Shown here: positions 8,005-17,479 of the stretch, one piece after another | How positions within the stretch are numbered: the stretch's first letter is position 1 | How the letters are laid out: each line of letters begins with the position of its first letter | Assembly (NCBI RefSeq): GCF_003576525.1 | Contig: NZ_QWUA01000026.1 | Coordinates: 1-57,724, forward strand | Reading direction: 5' to 3' | Length of the DNA stretch: 57,724 nt | Origin: Rummeliibacillus sp. POC4 | Lineage (GTDB): Bacteria; Bacillota; Bacilli; Bacillales_A; Planococcaceae | Position numbers and translations under genes: made by a program | The notes under the pieces: model-generated | The model's input: the letters and a program-made list of their open reading frames with translations, nothing else | Database searches by the model: none | What the model was told of the DNA's origin: nothing

Positions 8005-9218
8005 TTTAACACCTCCGTAAAGGCATCTGAAAATTGTTCACGTGTGATTGGTAAGACAAATATTCCATTTTCCTTTGCTATGATCTCCATCTTTTCCTCT
8101 TGCTCTGAAATAACTTTTTCTGGATTTCGAATGATAAAACAAATTACAGCTTGGGATTGTTTGAAGTTTTTTTTTAAGATATTAATCCATTCAAGTGTGA
8201 GAGATCCTGTAACAAAATAAAGCATTGTTGCGCTAATTAAATTACGATTTTGCACATATTTAGGCCCAACTTGTTCAACTAAATTTGGTTTTACAGCTGC
8301 AAGATAATAGAGTGCTTGTTGTAATTGTTCCACGGTCTGAATTTGATTGAAAAAAGCTGGTTTCGCTCCTGCAGATAAAAACGACATCGTAAAATGCTGA
8401 TTCGTAACAGCTGTTAACACAGACGCACAAAACTCTACTTGTTCCTCAAATAAATCAGAAGGTGACTCATCTAATACTAGACAAACATTTAATGATTGTT
8501 GGTCTTCAAATTCTTTCGTTTGTAAGCTTTGTGTTTTGGCAAATGTCTTCCAATGAATCCACGTCATACGATCTCCAGGTTGATATTCGCGAATACCTGA
8601 AACCATAGTTGTATCACGTACTATCGCGCTATGCTCTGTACCTGCACCACTATTTCTGGAGATTTGTAACGGCGTATAAACTATATTCGTAATACTTGGA
8701 TAAACAACAATTGAACGATTTGCTGGTATTAAAACTTTCTTTTTTACCCAACCAAAAAAATCTGCAATGGTCAGTTCAATTCCTTCTAATTGGTAATGAC
8801 CACGTGGCATATTTGGAATTTCATATTGCCAAGAGAATTGCTCTTTCCAGCCCATTATTAAAAAATGTCGAGTTTGGTCTACCTCTTCAACAAATAGCTC
8901 ATTTGGCACGCTTTCCTGAATTATCGTATAGAGTAATGGAAATCGCGAATTTCTCGTCAACGTAATCTTCATCCGAAGAGAATCACCTTGTTCTAAACGT
9001 CCAGAAATCATTGTCCTTTCAACTGAAAAATTTTTAACTGGCACAAAAAACAGCATGATTGAGTAAATGGCAAAAGGTAAAAACATAAAGAATATAAACC
9101 AGCTGACAAACCCACCTTGCATCAATGCAAAAGATAGAGAAATAGCTAACAAAAATACAACCAATATAAAACGTATAATCGCTTGCGATAGCCACTTTAC
9201 TTTATATCTTTTCATCAT
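8001..9218 (-). CDS. yeaD: DUF58 domain protein
   Basis: A 405-residue protein with two N-terminal membrane helices (about 12-60), a beta-rich middle and the DUF58 signature YQPGDRMTWIHWKTFAKT near residue 215, followed by a von Willebrand factor A-like fold. DUF58 proteins are regularly encoded next to MoxR ATPases and transglutaminase-like proteins and are thought to work with them in assembling or activating cell-envelope complexes. The reading frame begins at ATGATG overlapping the moxR stop codon (ATGA), and its own stop overlaps the yebA start, so the three genes are translationally coupled. No catalytic activity can be assigned from the sequence. Confidence 0.85.
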   Translation of the reverse strand: MMKRYKVKWLSQAIIRFILVVFLLAISLSFALMQGGFVSWFIFFMFLPFAIYSIMLFFVPVKNFSVERTMISGRLEQGDSLRMKITLTRNSRFPLLYTIIQESVPNELFVEEVDQTRHFLIMGWKEQFSWQYEIPNMPRGHYQLEGIELTIADFFGWVKKKVLIPANRSIVVYPSITNIVYTPLQISRNSGAGTEHSAIVRDTTMVSGIREYQPGDRMTWIHWKTFAKTQSLQTKEFEDQQSLNVCLVLDESPSDLFEEQVEFCASVLTAVTNQHFTMSFLSAGAKPAFFNQIQTVEQLQQALYYLAAVKPNLVEQVGPKYVQNRNLISATMLYFVTGSLTLEWINILKKNFKQSQAVICFIIRNPEKVISEQEEKMEIIAKENGIFVLPITREQFSDAFTEVLK

Positions 9219-10162
9219 CTTGAAGCCCTTTTAATCGGTACAGATGTATTAATAATAACGCGACCAATAATTTCTTCAGGTGTAATACCGTCATAGCGTG
9301 CTTCTGGTTTTAAAATGAGACGATGAGCAAAAACAAAAGGTGCTAAAAATTGAACGTCATCTGGTGTTACAAATTGGCGTCCTTTCAACAAGGCATACGC
9401 TTGGGATGCCTTCATCAAAGCGATGGAACCACGAGGACTCGCACCGAGATATACATATTGATGTTCACGAGTTGCTCTAGCTAGTTCCACAATATAGCCT
9501 TTCACTAATTCATCAACATGGACTCTTTTCACTTCTTGTTGTAGAACCTTCAATTCATCTAGCGTAACTACCGAAGTCAACGTTTCAATCGGACGTGTTC
9601 CTTCTGCTCTTCGTAATACTTCAATTTCATCATCATGACTTGGGTAACCCATTTTCAATTTTAATAAGAAACGGTCTAATTGTGCTTCAGGCAGTGGATA
9701 TGTTCCTTCATACTCAATAGGGTTTTGAGTAGCCATTACAAAGAAAGGCTTTGCAATTTGAATGGTTTCCCCATCAATTGTAACTGCAGCTTCTTCCATT
9801 CCTTCTAATAGGGCAGATTGTGTTTTAGGTGATGTACGATTAATCTCATCGGCCAATACGATATTCCCCATTATTGGACCAGGACGAAAATGAAACTCCA
9901 TATCTTTTGGATTATAAATGGAAACACCAATTACATCCGATGGCAGCAAATCGGGTGTAAATTGTATTCGTTTAAAATTAGCACTTACGGATTTAGCAAG
10001 TGCACGAACCATCATAGTCTTCCCTACACCTGGTACATCTTCCAGTAAAACATGTCCTTCTGCCAACAATGCCACAACACTAAGTTCTGCGATATGCTTT
10101 TTGCCAATCATTACTTTTTCTATATTATTGATAATGGATTGTAACTTTTCTTGTGTCTCCAT
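9215..10162 (-). CDS. MoxR-family AAA+ ATPase
   Basis: AAA+ ATPase of the MoxR class (B. subtilis YeaC). The 315-residue protein carries Walker A in EDVPGVGKTM (41-50), Walker B IVLADE (101-106), the sensor region MATQNPIEYEGTYPLPEAQ and the arginine-rich DRFLLK segment; the AAA lid domain follows. MoxR proteins act as chaperone-like ATPases on a partner containing a von Willebrand factor A domain, which here should be the DUF58 protein next in the operon. ATG at 10162 is chosen because GGAGG precedes it; six extra in-frame codons upstream lack a site. It is the first gene of the operon, with a TATAAT box near 10215-10225 on the minus strand. Confidence 0.9.
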   Translation of the reverse strand: METQEKLQSIINNIEKVMIGKKHIAELSVVALLAEGHVLLEDVPGVGKTMMVRALAKSVSANFKRIQFTPDLLPSDVIGVSIYNPKDMEFHFRPGPIMGNIVLADEINRTSPKTQSALLEGMEEAAVTIDGETIQIAKPFFVMATQNPIEYEGTYPLPEAQLDRFLLKLKMGYPSHDDEIEVLRRAEGTRPIETLTSVVTLDELKVLQQEVKRVHVDELVKGYIVELARATREHQYVYLGASPRGSIALMKASQAYALLKGRQFVTPDDVQFLAPFVFAHRLILKPEARYDGITPEEIIGRVIINTSVPIKRASR

Positions 10163-10244
10163 TAATTGGCCTCCTGTCAATTATCCTTTTTATTGGTTCT
10201 TTTTCTCAATTAGCATTATTATAGCATGATTGTTTTTAATCCTT

Positions 10245-10277
10245 ACAAAAAACACGACTTACTATTTAGTCGTGTTT
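10245..10277 (-). terminator. Terminator of the nos-type operon
   Basis: Perfect stem AAACACGACT / AGTCGTGTTT and U-run on the minus strand, about 23 bases beyond the stop of the ABC ATPase gene. Confidence 0.8.
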
Positions 10278-10299
10278 TCATACATTATTACATTTATTT

Positions 10300-10980
10300 C
10301 TATTTTTGAATGATTTCATGCATAAAAAGTTCTTCTAAATGCAATGTTTTTGAATCTTGTAAAACAGATTTAATATTTCCATGTTTTAAAACATGCCCTT
10401 CATGTAGCAAAAGTACATCATCTGCTAATTCTTCAGCAAAAGAAAGTAAATGTGTAGAAAATAGAATCGTTTTACCACAGTCTTTTTGTTCTTGTAAGAT
10501 CGTTTTCAATTCAGCAATCCATCGTATATCTAAACCATTTGTTGGTTCATCTAAGATTAATAATTGCTCATCTCCTAATAACGCTTGTGCCAAGTTAATC
10601 CGTTGGCGCATTCCCTTCGAAAATTGGCGAACTCTTTGTTTGCGAAATTCCCATAGTCCTACTCTTTTTAGTACTCTATCAATTTCACTTGATGGTATTT
10701 TCTTTAATCCTGCAAGTAACTGTAAAATTTCTAATGCTGTAAGAGTTGGCGGGAAGTTTACATCATCTGGCATATATCGAATTGACGGATGTGTAACCCA
10801 TTTCAACTCACCGGAATCTGGCTTCTCTTGTCCGATTAATAGGCGGATCAGTGTACTTTTACCAGCTCCATTACCACCCGCCAAGGCGATAATTCTCCCC
10901 TCTTGTAAGGTAAATGAAACATCGTCTATTCCTTGAGATTCCGAATACTTTTTTACAAGATTTTTTCCTTCTACAATCAT
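10300..10980 (-). CDS. nosF: ABC transporter ATP-binding protein, NosF-like
   Basis: ABC ATPase of 226 residues: Walker A GGNGAGKST, signature region FSKGMRQRINLA, Walker B LLILDEP and the H-loop FSTHLLS. The signature is the KGM(R/K)QR variant typical of Nos/Nod/copper-type exporters. It forms the ATPase half of a transporter with the permease encoded immediately upstream, whose stop overlaps its ATG (ATGA at 10977-10980). GAGGG precedes the start. Its place after nosL, nosD, nosL and nosY genes supports the NosF assignment; in denitrifiers NosDFY takes part in delivering material for the copper centre of nitrous oxide reductase, but no nosZ is in this window. Confidence 0.75.
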   Translation of the reverse strand: MIVEGKNLVKKYSESQGIDDVSFTLQEGRIIALAGGNGAGKSTLIRLLIGQEKPDSGELKWVTHPSIRYMPDDVNFPPTLTALEILQLLAGLKKIPSSEIDRVLKRVGLWEFRKQRVRQFSKGMRQRINLAQALLGDEQLLILDEPTNGLDIRWIAELKTILQEQKDCGKTILFSTHLLSFAEELADDVLLLHEGHVLKHGNIKSVLQDSKTLHLEELFMHEIIQK

Positions 10981-11792
10981 GCTTGACGCCCTCTTTTCAT
11001 TAGCACCCATTTTGCAAATACTAGCGGTATTACAATCCATAAGATTGTGACAACTGCATATAATACATAGCCTACGGTAGAACTATAAAATTCAGTAAAA
11101 CTATAAAAGGATGGTCCTAATACAGATGTTTGATCAGAAAATAGGAAATAACCAAAACGAACCCATTCAGCAGGGTTGATGTGAAGCATGATAATCGTTA
11201 ACTTCTGTAAGACATGTCCAGCTACAACTGTTCCAATGGCCATTAAAGCATACGATAGTAGCAATAATGATACTGCCCATACTACTAATGATAAAGCTAA
11301 TGCATGTAAACGATTTTTTGCAAAACTACCGCAAAGGATTGCGATAGACGAAAATAGTAGTACTGTCATAATAGATAATCCTACAAAAAGAAGTGGCAGA
11401 TGTACTTGACCAGATATTCCACTCATTCCTAACACAACCGCAAAAGCTAAACATAAAATAAGCATAAATGATAGGATTAATGCGATATATTTACCAAATA
11501 TATACTGTGTAATTGTCATCGGATATGTTTTTAACAAAGAAAACCATCCTGACTCTAAATCACTTGCAACCCCCATGCTTCCAATGGTTAAGATAAATAA
11601 TGGCAATAAGAATAGAAGTAAATTTAAAAAACTAGCTGTTTGTCTTGTAAAACCATTGAAATCGGGTAATGCAATTTGTTGAATAAGCGATATAGCAGCA
11701 AAAACAAAAACAAAAAGTACTGCTACTAATTGCATCCAACGGCTTCGCAACATTTGTCTCCACTCTAACCGTATAAATAGGTGATTATTCAA
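10977..11792 (-). CDS. nosY: ABC transporter permease, NosY-like
   Basis: A membrane protein of about 271 residues with six predicted hydrophobic segments, of the ABC-2/NosY permease kind; a cytosolic N-terminus (NNHLFIRLEWRQMLRSRW) precedes the first helix. It starts at TTG 11792: GGGGTG lies seven bases upstream and the TTG overlaps the nosL stop (TTGA). An upstream in-frame ATG at 11807 lies before the Shine-Dalgarno and is less likely. It pairs with the ATPase gene downstream. Substrate is unknown; NosY is held to export or import a sulfur or copper species with NosD and NosF. Confidence 0.72.
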   Translation of the reverse strand: MNNHLFIRLEWRQMLRSRWMQLVAVLFVFVFAAISLIQQIALPDFNGFTRQTASFLNLLLFLLPLFILTIGSMGVASDLESGWFSLLKTYPMTITQYIFGKYIALILSFMLILCLAFAVVLGMSGISGQVHLPLLFVGLSIMTVLLFSSIAILCGSFAKNRLHALALSLVVWAVSLLLLSYALMAIGTVVAGHVLQKLTIIMLHINPAEWVRFGYFLFSDQTSVLGPSFYSFTEFYSSTVGYVLYAVVTILWIVIPLVFAKWVLMKRGRQA

Positions 11793-12244
11793 TGATGCAC
11801 ACCCCATTTAAATGTATCTAGATCACTATAGCTTAATAACTCTCCTTTACCTTCTTTTTCAATATATTTTTTCGCTTCATCTTTTGTTTGAAAGGCAATT
11901 ACTCCATATGACATGGGTGTCCAAATATCTTTGTCATATACATAAGAGGCTGTTTTCACATCAAGCCATTTTTTTCCGCTTTTATCTTTTATAAATGCCT
12001 TACCTAAATCATCTTCGTCCATATCTTTCATATATTCGACTAAACAACCTAAATCATCAAATATTTCGTAATCTCCATTTTTCAAAGCAATTTCCCCTGC
12101 ATACTCTTTATGAACAATACTCATATTGCATATTTTGCAGATGTCAGTTTCACTAACAATTTTTCTAGGTTTATATTCTTTGTTTCCACATGCTTGTAAA
12201 CATAGTACTATCGCGAAAATACCTACCAACCATCTCTTCTTCAT
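11789..12244 (-). CDS. nosL: NosL-family copper-binding lipoprotein (second copy)
   Basis: Lipoprotein of 151 residues. The signal peptide ends at the lipobox LQAC with Cys19 as the lipidated residue, so it is anchored to the outside of the membrane. The mature part has the NosL motif CKICNM, where cysteine and methionine are known to bind Cu(I) in NosL, then a domain with FDDLGCLVEYM and the WTPMSYG segment. The start ATG 12244 overlaps the nosD stop by four bases. It is clearly a different protein from the longer NosL encoded first in the operon. Role: probably copper delivery to an extracytoplasmic target. Confidence 0.8.
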   Translation of the reverse strand: MKKRWLVGIFAIVLCLQACGNKEYKPRKIVSETDICKICNMSIVHKEYAGEIALKNGDYEIFDDLGCLVEYMKDMDEDDLGKAFIKDKSGKKWLDVKTASYVYDKDIWTPMSYGVIAFQTKDEAKKYIEKEGKGELLSYSDLDTFKWGVHH

Positions 12245-13527
12245 CCTTGAATTTCCTTTCTCCAAAACCATAGTATTGTAAACACAAGTCCAACTCCTAA
12301 CACCAATTTCCAGAAATTCCATGTATTCTTTCTTTCTATTGTCATTGTACTTTGCATCAAAGGTTCTTGATCAACTAGTTGTTCTTTCTCAATGATATTC
12401 GTTTGGCGGTCAATCTCATTAAGTAACACTACACTTGGTGATTCGATAAAATATTGATAAGCGGGCTGTCTAACCATCCATTGTCCAAAACTTTGAAGCG
12501 CCACATAATTTCTGTCACCAATACCATCATTATTGACATCAATGCCTGCATAATCATCATAGTAATTTTGGACAATTTGACTTCCTGTCCCATCTGATCG
12601 AAGATTAACAATATTTCCGATAAAGTTATTTCGCTTCACTTGATTTTTTTCATTTGAACGAATCAATTCTATTGCTGATTGATTCATTAATAATACATTG
12701 TTTTTCATCGTCGAATTCGTTAAATTTTGGGCAGAAATTGCTGTTCGATTATTTTGGAATATGTTCGCGAATACCTTTATATATTTTGACTGGAATAATG
12801 TCATTCCCGAAGCATTTAGTCCATTTTGATCGTACAGATGGTTATCGTACATCTTTACATTTTGAGACATCATTAACATAATGCCAGTCACATTTTTTTT
12901 AAAGGTATTCCCTGTTGCTTGCGCATTTTTTGTATACATAAAATGGATTCCATATCGTCCATTATCAATTTTGTTCTCCGAAAGAGAAATATGATTGACC
13001 GATTCTATATAAACACCATCTTGGACATGTTGAATATTATTCCCCTGAACCTTTACATTAGCACTGTTATATAAGGCAATTCCATTTCCTTTATTTGAGT
13101 AATGCCCTTGAATTCCCGTAATTTTTAAATGCTTTAGTGTTACATTATTGGTGTTATAAAGTTGAATGCCACTCCTCATATTTTTGAAATGAAGATTTTC
13201 AAAATGAAGGTGTTGGGATTTTTCCCCCGTTATACCCAGATAGGAGTTTTGCAGTGTAACATTGTTTATAGAGACATGTTCTGCGTTTTCTATTTGTATG
13301 ACAGGCTTTTGGTTTAAGCTTTCCAATACCGTATGCTCGGTTCCTTTAATCGTGATATTCTTATGTATCACTACATTTTCTTTATAGAGAACGTTTGATA
13401 GTTGTAATGTTCCGTTTTCAGGTGTCTCATCAATTAGTTGTTGCAATGTTTTCGTTTTTGCATGTGCTTGTGGTACGGACAACATAAATGCGATAAACAA
13501 AATAACCAGTAGTAAAACACGCTTCAT
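12241..13527 (-). CDS. nosD: NosD-like periplasmic/extracellular beta-helix protein
   Basis: A 428-residue secreted protein with signal peptide (cleavage likely after QAHA, near residue 23), a long series of parallel beta-helix repeats of the CASH/NosD type rich in N-x-(I/V) rungs, the characteristic calcium-site-like segment YYDDYAGIDVNNDGIGD, and a C-terminal membrane helix (about 405-422) with WRKE facing the cytosol. NosD is the partner of the NosFY transporter in copper-centre maturation. ATG 13527 is chosen because GGAGGTG lies at the right distance; GTG 13533 overlaps that site. The stop overlaps the second nosL start, so translation is coupled. Confidence 0.82.
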   Translation of the reverse strand: MKRVLLLVILFIAFMLSVPQAHAKTKTLQQLIDETPENGTLQLSNVLYKENVVIHKNITIKGTEHTVLESLNQKPVIQIENAEHVSINNVTLQNSYLGITGEKSQHLHFENLHFKNMRSGIQLYNTNNVTLKHLKITGIQGHYSNKGNGIALYNSANVKVQGNNIQHVQDGVYIESVNHISLSENKIDNGRYGIHFMYTKNAQATGNTFKKNVTGIMLMMSQNVKMYDNHLYDQNGLNASGMTLFQSKYIKVFANIFQNNRTAISAQNLTNSTMKNNVLLMNQSAIELIRSNEKNQVKRNNFIGNIVNLRSDGTGSQIVQNYYDDYAGIDVNNDGIGDRNYVALQSFGQWMVRQPAYQYFIESPSVVLLNEIDRQTNIIEKEQLVDQEPLMQSTMTIERKNTWNFWKLVLGVGLVFTILWFWRKEIQG

Positions 13528-13548
13528 AAGCACACCTCCAATCTACGA

Positions 13549-13577
13549 CAAAAAGGGCGGAGAATGCCCCAGCCCTT
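13549..13577 (-). terminator. Possible attenuating terminator between nosL and nosD
   Basis: Minus strand: AAGGGC / GCCCTT stem followed by TTTTT. Only six to seven base pairs, so read-through into nosD is likely; it would make the first nosL transcript more abundant than the rest. Confidence 0.45.
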
Positions 13578-13588
13578 ATAAAGGATTA

Positions 13589-14221
13589 TTATTTTTCATG
13601 ACCTTCAGAATCATCGTTATTCATGTTCATATCCATCTTGTCACTAGAGTCATTATTTTTCATCTTTTGCATTTTCTTTTTATATCGTTCATGTGCAACA
13701 TCATCTATATCCGATACTTTGACAACTTTTGCTCCTGTATTTTCTTTTATAAATGCATCTGCACTTTCTTGTTCTTTAAAGAACGCATAGCCATAATTCA
13801 TCGGTGTTTTTATGTCTGCTTTTACAATGATAGCATCATCTAGTTTCAACCATTCTTTAGAATTATAGTCGCGAACATATTTATCGTATTTAACTTTATC
13901 TTTTCGTTCTTGGTTTAACATACAGCCTGCATCGTCAAAGAAAATTGTTGAGCCATCTTCTTTAATTGCTTGTGCTGAAAATGCACCCATTTCATGATCT
14001 GCATCGTATACTTTCATATTGCAAAATTCACAAACTGTATCTTCTTTTGGCTCTTGTAATTTTGAATTGACTTTGTTGAGAGATGCTTCGTTTGTTGTTT
14101 GTTCTGTTTTTTCTGTGGCATTAGTATTATTAGCATCCTTTGTTTTAGCACCATCTTGACCACATGCTGCTAGCAATGCAGCTGCCAAGATTACTGTTAT
14201 ACCTAAATTCTTTTTCATCAT
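13589..14221 (-). CDS. nosL: NosL-family copper-binding lipoprotein with Met/His-rich tail
   Basis: Lipoprotein of about 211 residues: lipobox LAAC (Cys near residue 20), a low-complexity Thr/Asn/Lys linker, then the NosL core with CEFCNMKVYD, FFDDAGCML and TPMNYGYAFF. The C-terminus adds a methionine-, aspartate- and histidine-rich tail (DKMDMNMNNDDSEGHEK) that could bind extra copper. It is first in the operon, with ATGATG preceded by GGGAG; the first ATG is used. The operon continues with nosD, a second nosL, nosY and nosF. Function is inferred from the family: Cu(I) chaperone or donor outside the membrane. Confidence 0.82.
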   Translation of the reverse strand: MMKKNLGITVILAAALLAACGQDGAKTKDANNTNATEKTEQTTNEASLNKVNSKLQEPKEDTVCEFCNMKVYDADHEMGAFSAQAIKEDGSTIFFDDAGCMLNQERKDKVKYDKYVRDYNSKEWLKLDDAIIVKADIKTPMNYGYAFFKEQESADAFIKENTGAKVVKVSDIDDVAHERYKKKMQKMKNNDSSDKMDMNMNNDDSEGHEK

Positions 14222-14321
14222 ATTCTCTCCCTTCAACTACTTAATACTTTACCTTTAGGTTGTGAAAAAAGTTCAAAAATTATTTGTCTATATTTTGACT
14301 TGTTACATTTTTATTTCATGC

Positions 14322-14374
14322 AAAAGAAAAGGGCTGTCCCATAAGTAAACTTAAAGGGCAGTCCTTTCTTTTGC
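14322..14374 (-). terminator. Terminator of pncB-nadE
   Basis: Long hairpin AAAGAAAGGACTGCCC / GGGACAGCCCTTTTCTTT (with wobble pairs) starting about 20 bases after the nadE stop; A/T-runs on both sides. Confidence 0.7.
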
Positions 14375-14395
14375 TAAACATTCAATTTTTAAAAT

Positions 14396-15229
14396 TTATT
14401 TTTTCCAAAAGTCATCGAAAATAGAAATTGGTAAGTGGCGTTTGTGTTCTGAACGTAAGAAATGCCCTTCAATTTGTTTTTTTGCGTCTTCTGGAATCTC
14501 TTTACCTTCTAAATAGTCATCTATTTGATCATAAGTAACACCAAGTGCTACTTCATCCGGCAATGACGGGCGGTTTTCTTCTAAATCTGCAGTTGGTGTT
14601 TTTTCGTATAAATGTTTTGGACAATTAAGTTCGGCAAGCAATGCTTTACCTTGACGTTTGTTTAAACGGAAGATGGGTGTTAAATCAGTTGCACCGTCAC
14701 CAAATTTTGTAAAGAATCCCGTAATTGCTTCTGCTGCATGATCTGTACCTAGTACAACTGCATTATGGTGAGCTGCAATAGCAAATTGAACTTTCATACG
14801 TTCACGCGCTTTTTCGTTACCTTTTAAGAAATCAGTAAGTTCTATTCCTGCTTCTTTTAATGATTGGACGCTTACATCTACTACAGGTTTAATATTAACT
14901 GTATAGACTTTGGTTGGTTGGATAAATTGGATAGCATCTTGACAATCTTGTTCATCTGCTTGGACTCCATACGGTAAGCGAACTGCCCAAAAAGAGTACT
15001 TGTTTTCTCCAGCTTCTTCATTTAACTCATTTACTGCAAGTTGTGCTAATTTACCAGTCAAAGTAGAATCTTGACCACCTGACAATGCAAGTACAAAGCC
15101 CTTTAAAAAGGTATTCTTTGTAGCATATTCCTTTAAAAAGTCGACAGATTTACGAATTTCTTCTTTCGCATCGATTTGAGGAAGTACATGTAATTCCTCT
15201 ATAATTTTTTGTTGCAAAGACATAGCCAT
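14396..15229 (-). CDS. nadE: NAD+ synthetase, ammonia-dependent
   Basis: Makes NAD+ from deamido-NAD+, ATP and ammonia. The 277-residue protein has the N-type ATP-pyrophosphatase P-loop SGGQDS (50-55), [35 protein letters not shown] and the C-terminal [11 protein letters not shown] segment, and lacks a glutaminase domain. Length matches B. subtilis NadE (272). Its ATG overlaps the pncB stop (TAATG); the GGGGGG site lies nine bases upstream. The two-gene operon pncB-nadE joins salvage of nicotinate to the last step of NAD synthesis. A second in-frame ATG at 15223 is less well spaced. Confidence 0.95.
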   Translation of the reverse strand: MAMSLQQKIIEELHVLPQIDAKEEIRKSVDFLKEYATKNTFLKGFVLALSGGQDSTLTGKLAQLAVNELNEEAGENKYSFWAVRLPYGVQADEQDCQDAIQFIQPTKVYTVNIKPVVDVSVQSLKEAGIELTDFLKGNEKARERMKVQFAIAAHHNAVVLGTDHAAEAITGFFTKFGDGATDLTPIFRLNKRQGKALLAELNCPKHLYEKTPTADLEENRPSLPDEVALGVTYDQIDDYLEGKEIPEDAKKQIEGHFLRSEHKRHLPISIFDDFWKK

Positions 15230-16713
15230 TAAATATTCCCCCCTAAACTAGCATCAATATCTCGAACCATATCTTTCACGTCTTGGATATTTCTCATTCT
15301 GTTATCCCAGCATTTTTGGCTTAAATCTACAGGATACTCTTCAGGGTTCAATGAACGTTTGTATTCGTCCCATAACAATTCTAGATTTTCAGAAGCATAT
15401 GCTCTCATATCTTGTACTGAAGGACTATCATATAGTATTTTACCATCTTCAACTACCTTTTTATGAAGAGCTTTTGCCTCGAAGTTTGTGACAAATTTTG
15501 AGATAAATGTATGGACTGGATGGAACATTTTAATACGTTCTTGTGATTCAGGATTCTCGTCAATCATGGTAATATAATCGCCTTCTGCTTTACCATTTTC
15601 GCGATCGATAATACGATACAATTTTTTTAATCCTGGTGTTGTCACTTTTTCAGCATTTGCAGAAATTTTAATACGATCTTTCATCTTACCATTTTCATCT
15701 TCAAGTGAAACAAGTTTATAAACTGCACCTAATGCAGGCTGATCATAAGCAGTTATTAGTTTTGTACCAATACCCCATTGATCTACTTTCGCACCTTGAG
15801 CAAGCAAGTTTAGAATCGTATACTCGTCTAAATCATTTGATACAACAATTTTAGCTTTCGTAAACCCTGCATCATCTAACATTTTACGAGCAGCCTTTGA
15901 CAAGAATGCGATATCGCCACTATCTAAACGAATTCCGATAAAGTTAATCTTATCTCCTAGTTCTTTTGCGACTTTAATCGCTGTAGGTACACCAGATTTT
16001 AATGTGTCAAAAGTGTCGACAAGGAATACACAGTCTTTATGTCGTCTTGCATAAGCATGAAAGGCTTCATAATCACTTTTATACGCTTGTACTAAGGAAT
16101 GAGCATGTGTACCTGCAACAGGTATATTGAATAGTTTACCCGCTCTTACATTACTTGTAGAATCAAAGCCACCAATAATTGCTGCTCTTGTTCCCCAAAT
16201 TGCTGCATCCATTTCTTGTGCACGGCGTGTACCAAATTCCATCACAACATTATCTTTAACAATTTGTTTAATCCGGCTTGCTTTTGTTGCTATTAGAGTT
16301 TGGTAGTTCACAATATTAAGTAATGCTGTTTCGATTAGCTGTGCTTCTCCTAGGGGCGCTTCAATTCGAACAATCGGTTCATTTCCAAAGACAAGTTCCC
16401 CTTCAATCATAGAGTAGACATCACCTGTAAAGCGTAGATTTTTTAAGTATTCAATAAAATCCTCATCATATCCAACAACTTTTTGTAAATACTCTAAGTC
16501 AGATTCGCTCATTCGAAAATTACGTAAGTACTCCAACATTCTTTCTAAACCGGCAAAAATAGCGTAACCATTCCCAAATGGTAATTTTCGAAAATAGAGC
16601 TCGAATACGGCTTTGCGATTATGTATTCCGTCTGCCCAATAAGATTCTGCCATATTGATTTGATATAAATCTGTATGTAGCGCTAGGCTATCGTCAGGAT
16701 ATTTTGTCATCAT
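15229..16713 (-). CDS. pncB: Nicotinate phosphoribosyltransferase
   Basis: Converts nicotinate and PRPP, with ATP, to nicotinate mononucleotide in the salvage route to NAD. The protein of about 494 residues begins [20 protein letters not shown], contains the catalytic histidine region [11 protein letters not shown] and the phosphate-binding [13 protein letters not shown], and is the long firmicute type (B. subtilis PncB 490). The ATG pair at 16713/16710 is preceded by AAGAAGGG; seven more upstream codons are open but have no site. It is first in the operon with nadE, overlapping by one base. Confidence 0.93.
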   Translation of the reverse strand: MMTKYPDDSLALHTDLYQINMAESYWADGIHNRKAVFELYFRKLPFGNGYAIFAGLERMLEYLRNFRMSESDLEYLQKVVGYDEDFIEYLKNLRFTGDVYSMIEGELVFGNEPIVRIEAPLGEAQLIETALLNIVNYQTLIATKASRIKQIVKDNVVMEFGTRRAQEMDAAIWGTRAAIIGGFDSTSNVRAGKLFNIPVAGTHAHSLVQAYKSDYEAFHAYARRHKDCVFLVDTFDTLKSGVPTAIKVAKELGDKINFIGIRLDSGDIAFLSKAARKMLDDAGFTKAKIVVSNDLDEYTILNLLAQGAKVDQWGIGTKLITAYDQPALGAVYKLVSLEDENGKMKDRIKISANAEKVTTPGLKKLYRIIDRENGKAEGDYITMIDENPESQERIKMFHPVHTFISKFVTNFEAKALHKKVVEDGKILYDSPSVQDMRAYASENLELLWDEYKRSLNPEEYPVDLSQKCWDNRMRNIQDVKDMVRDIDASLGGNI

Positions 16714-16844
16714 GCTATTCCCTTCTTCCACCATCTTAATACATCATAGTATACACTATTTATTTTTAAATATGTCTTTAAAAATGCTAGTATGTCATGA
16801 CAGCTGTAATATCAAGATCTTTTATTTTACCTTTCACAAAATCA

Positions 16845-17351
16845 TTATTCTTTATACGGTACATTTTCTATCTGAAGCAATGCCTTTTTTAACGGAATAC
16901 CCGCGCTAAAACCTGTCAGTTTTCCGTTCTTCCCAATTATCCGATGACAAGGAATCGCTATTAAGATTGGATTTGCGCCTATTGCTCCGCCAACAGCTCT
17001 TACCGCTTTTGGACGGTTAACGCGGTTAGCAATTTCTGAATAACAAGTAGTCTTACCGAATGGAATTTGAAGTAACGCTTCCCATACTTCTTTTTGAAAT
17101 GGTGTTCCTTGTAAATTTATTGGTATATCAAAGAAAGTTCTTTTCCCTGTAAAATATTCTTCATATTGTTTTTGATATTTGCCCATTTTTTCACGGTTTT
17201 CTATTAATTCGAATGTTTTATAATGCTTTTTACACCATTCCTCAATAGCTTCTTTTGACGTACTGACATAACATAACCCTTTTTCCGTCGCCACTAGAAA
17301 GAATGTCCATTCTTTTTGGATAAATGAAGTCCAGTAGGTAATTTCCAACAT
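16845..17351 (-). CDS. ogt: Methylated-DNA--protein-cysteine methyltransferase
   Basis: Suicide repair protein that removes methyl or alkyl groups from O6 of guanine. The 168-residue protein ends with the DNA-binding and active-site domain: GTPFQKEVWEALLQIPFGKT, helix-turn-helix and arginine finger (YSEIANRVNRPKAVRAVG), and PCHRII with acceptor Cys135. There is no N-terminal Ada regulatory domain, so it is the Ogt/AdaB type. ATG 17351 follows GGAGGTG at good spacing. It stands alone, divergent from fetA, with a TATAAT-like -10 at 17385-17390 on the minus strand. Confidence 0.92.
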   Translation of the reverse strand: MLEITYWTSFIQKEWTFFLVATEKGLCYVSTSKEAIEEWCKKHYKTFELIENREKMGKYQKQYEEYFTGKRTFFDIPINLQGTPFQKEVWEALLQIPFGKTTCYSEIANRVNRPKAVRAVGGAIGANPILIAIPCHRIIGKNGKLTGFSAGIPLKKALLQIENVPYKE

Positions 17352-17424
17352 TGCACCTCCATATATCAGATGATAATTATTCATATTATAAGGTACTTAC
17401 TAAATAGATTCATCTTTCTAGTAT

Positions 17425-17453
17425 TTGGCTTTGGTTTATAATACATTTATAAT
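17425..17453 (+). promoter_or_regulatory. Promoter of fetAB
   Basis: -35 TTGGCT (17425-17430), 17-base spacer, perfect -10 TATAAT (17448-17453), 26 bases before the fetA start codon. Confidence 0.55.
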
Positions 17454-17479
17454 AAGATTCTATTTTCAGGAGCGCGAAT

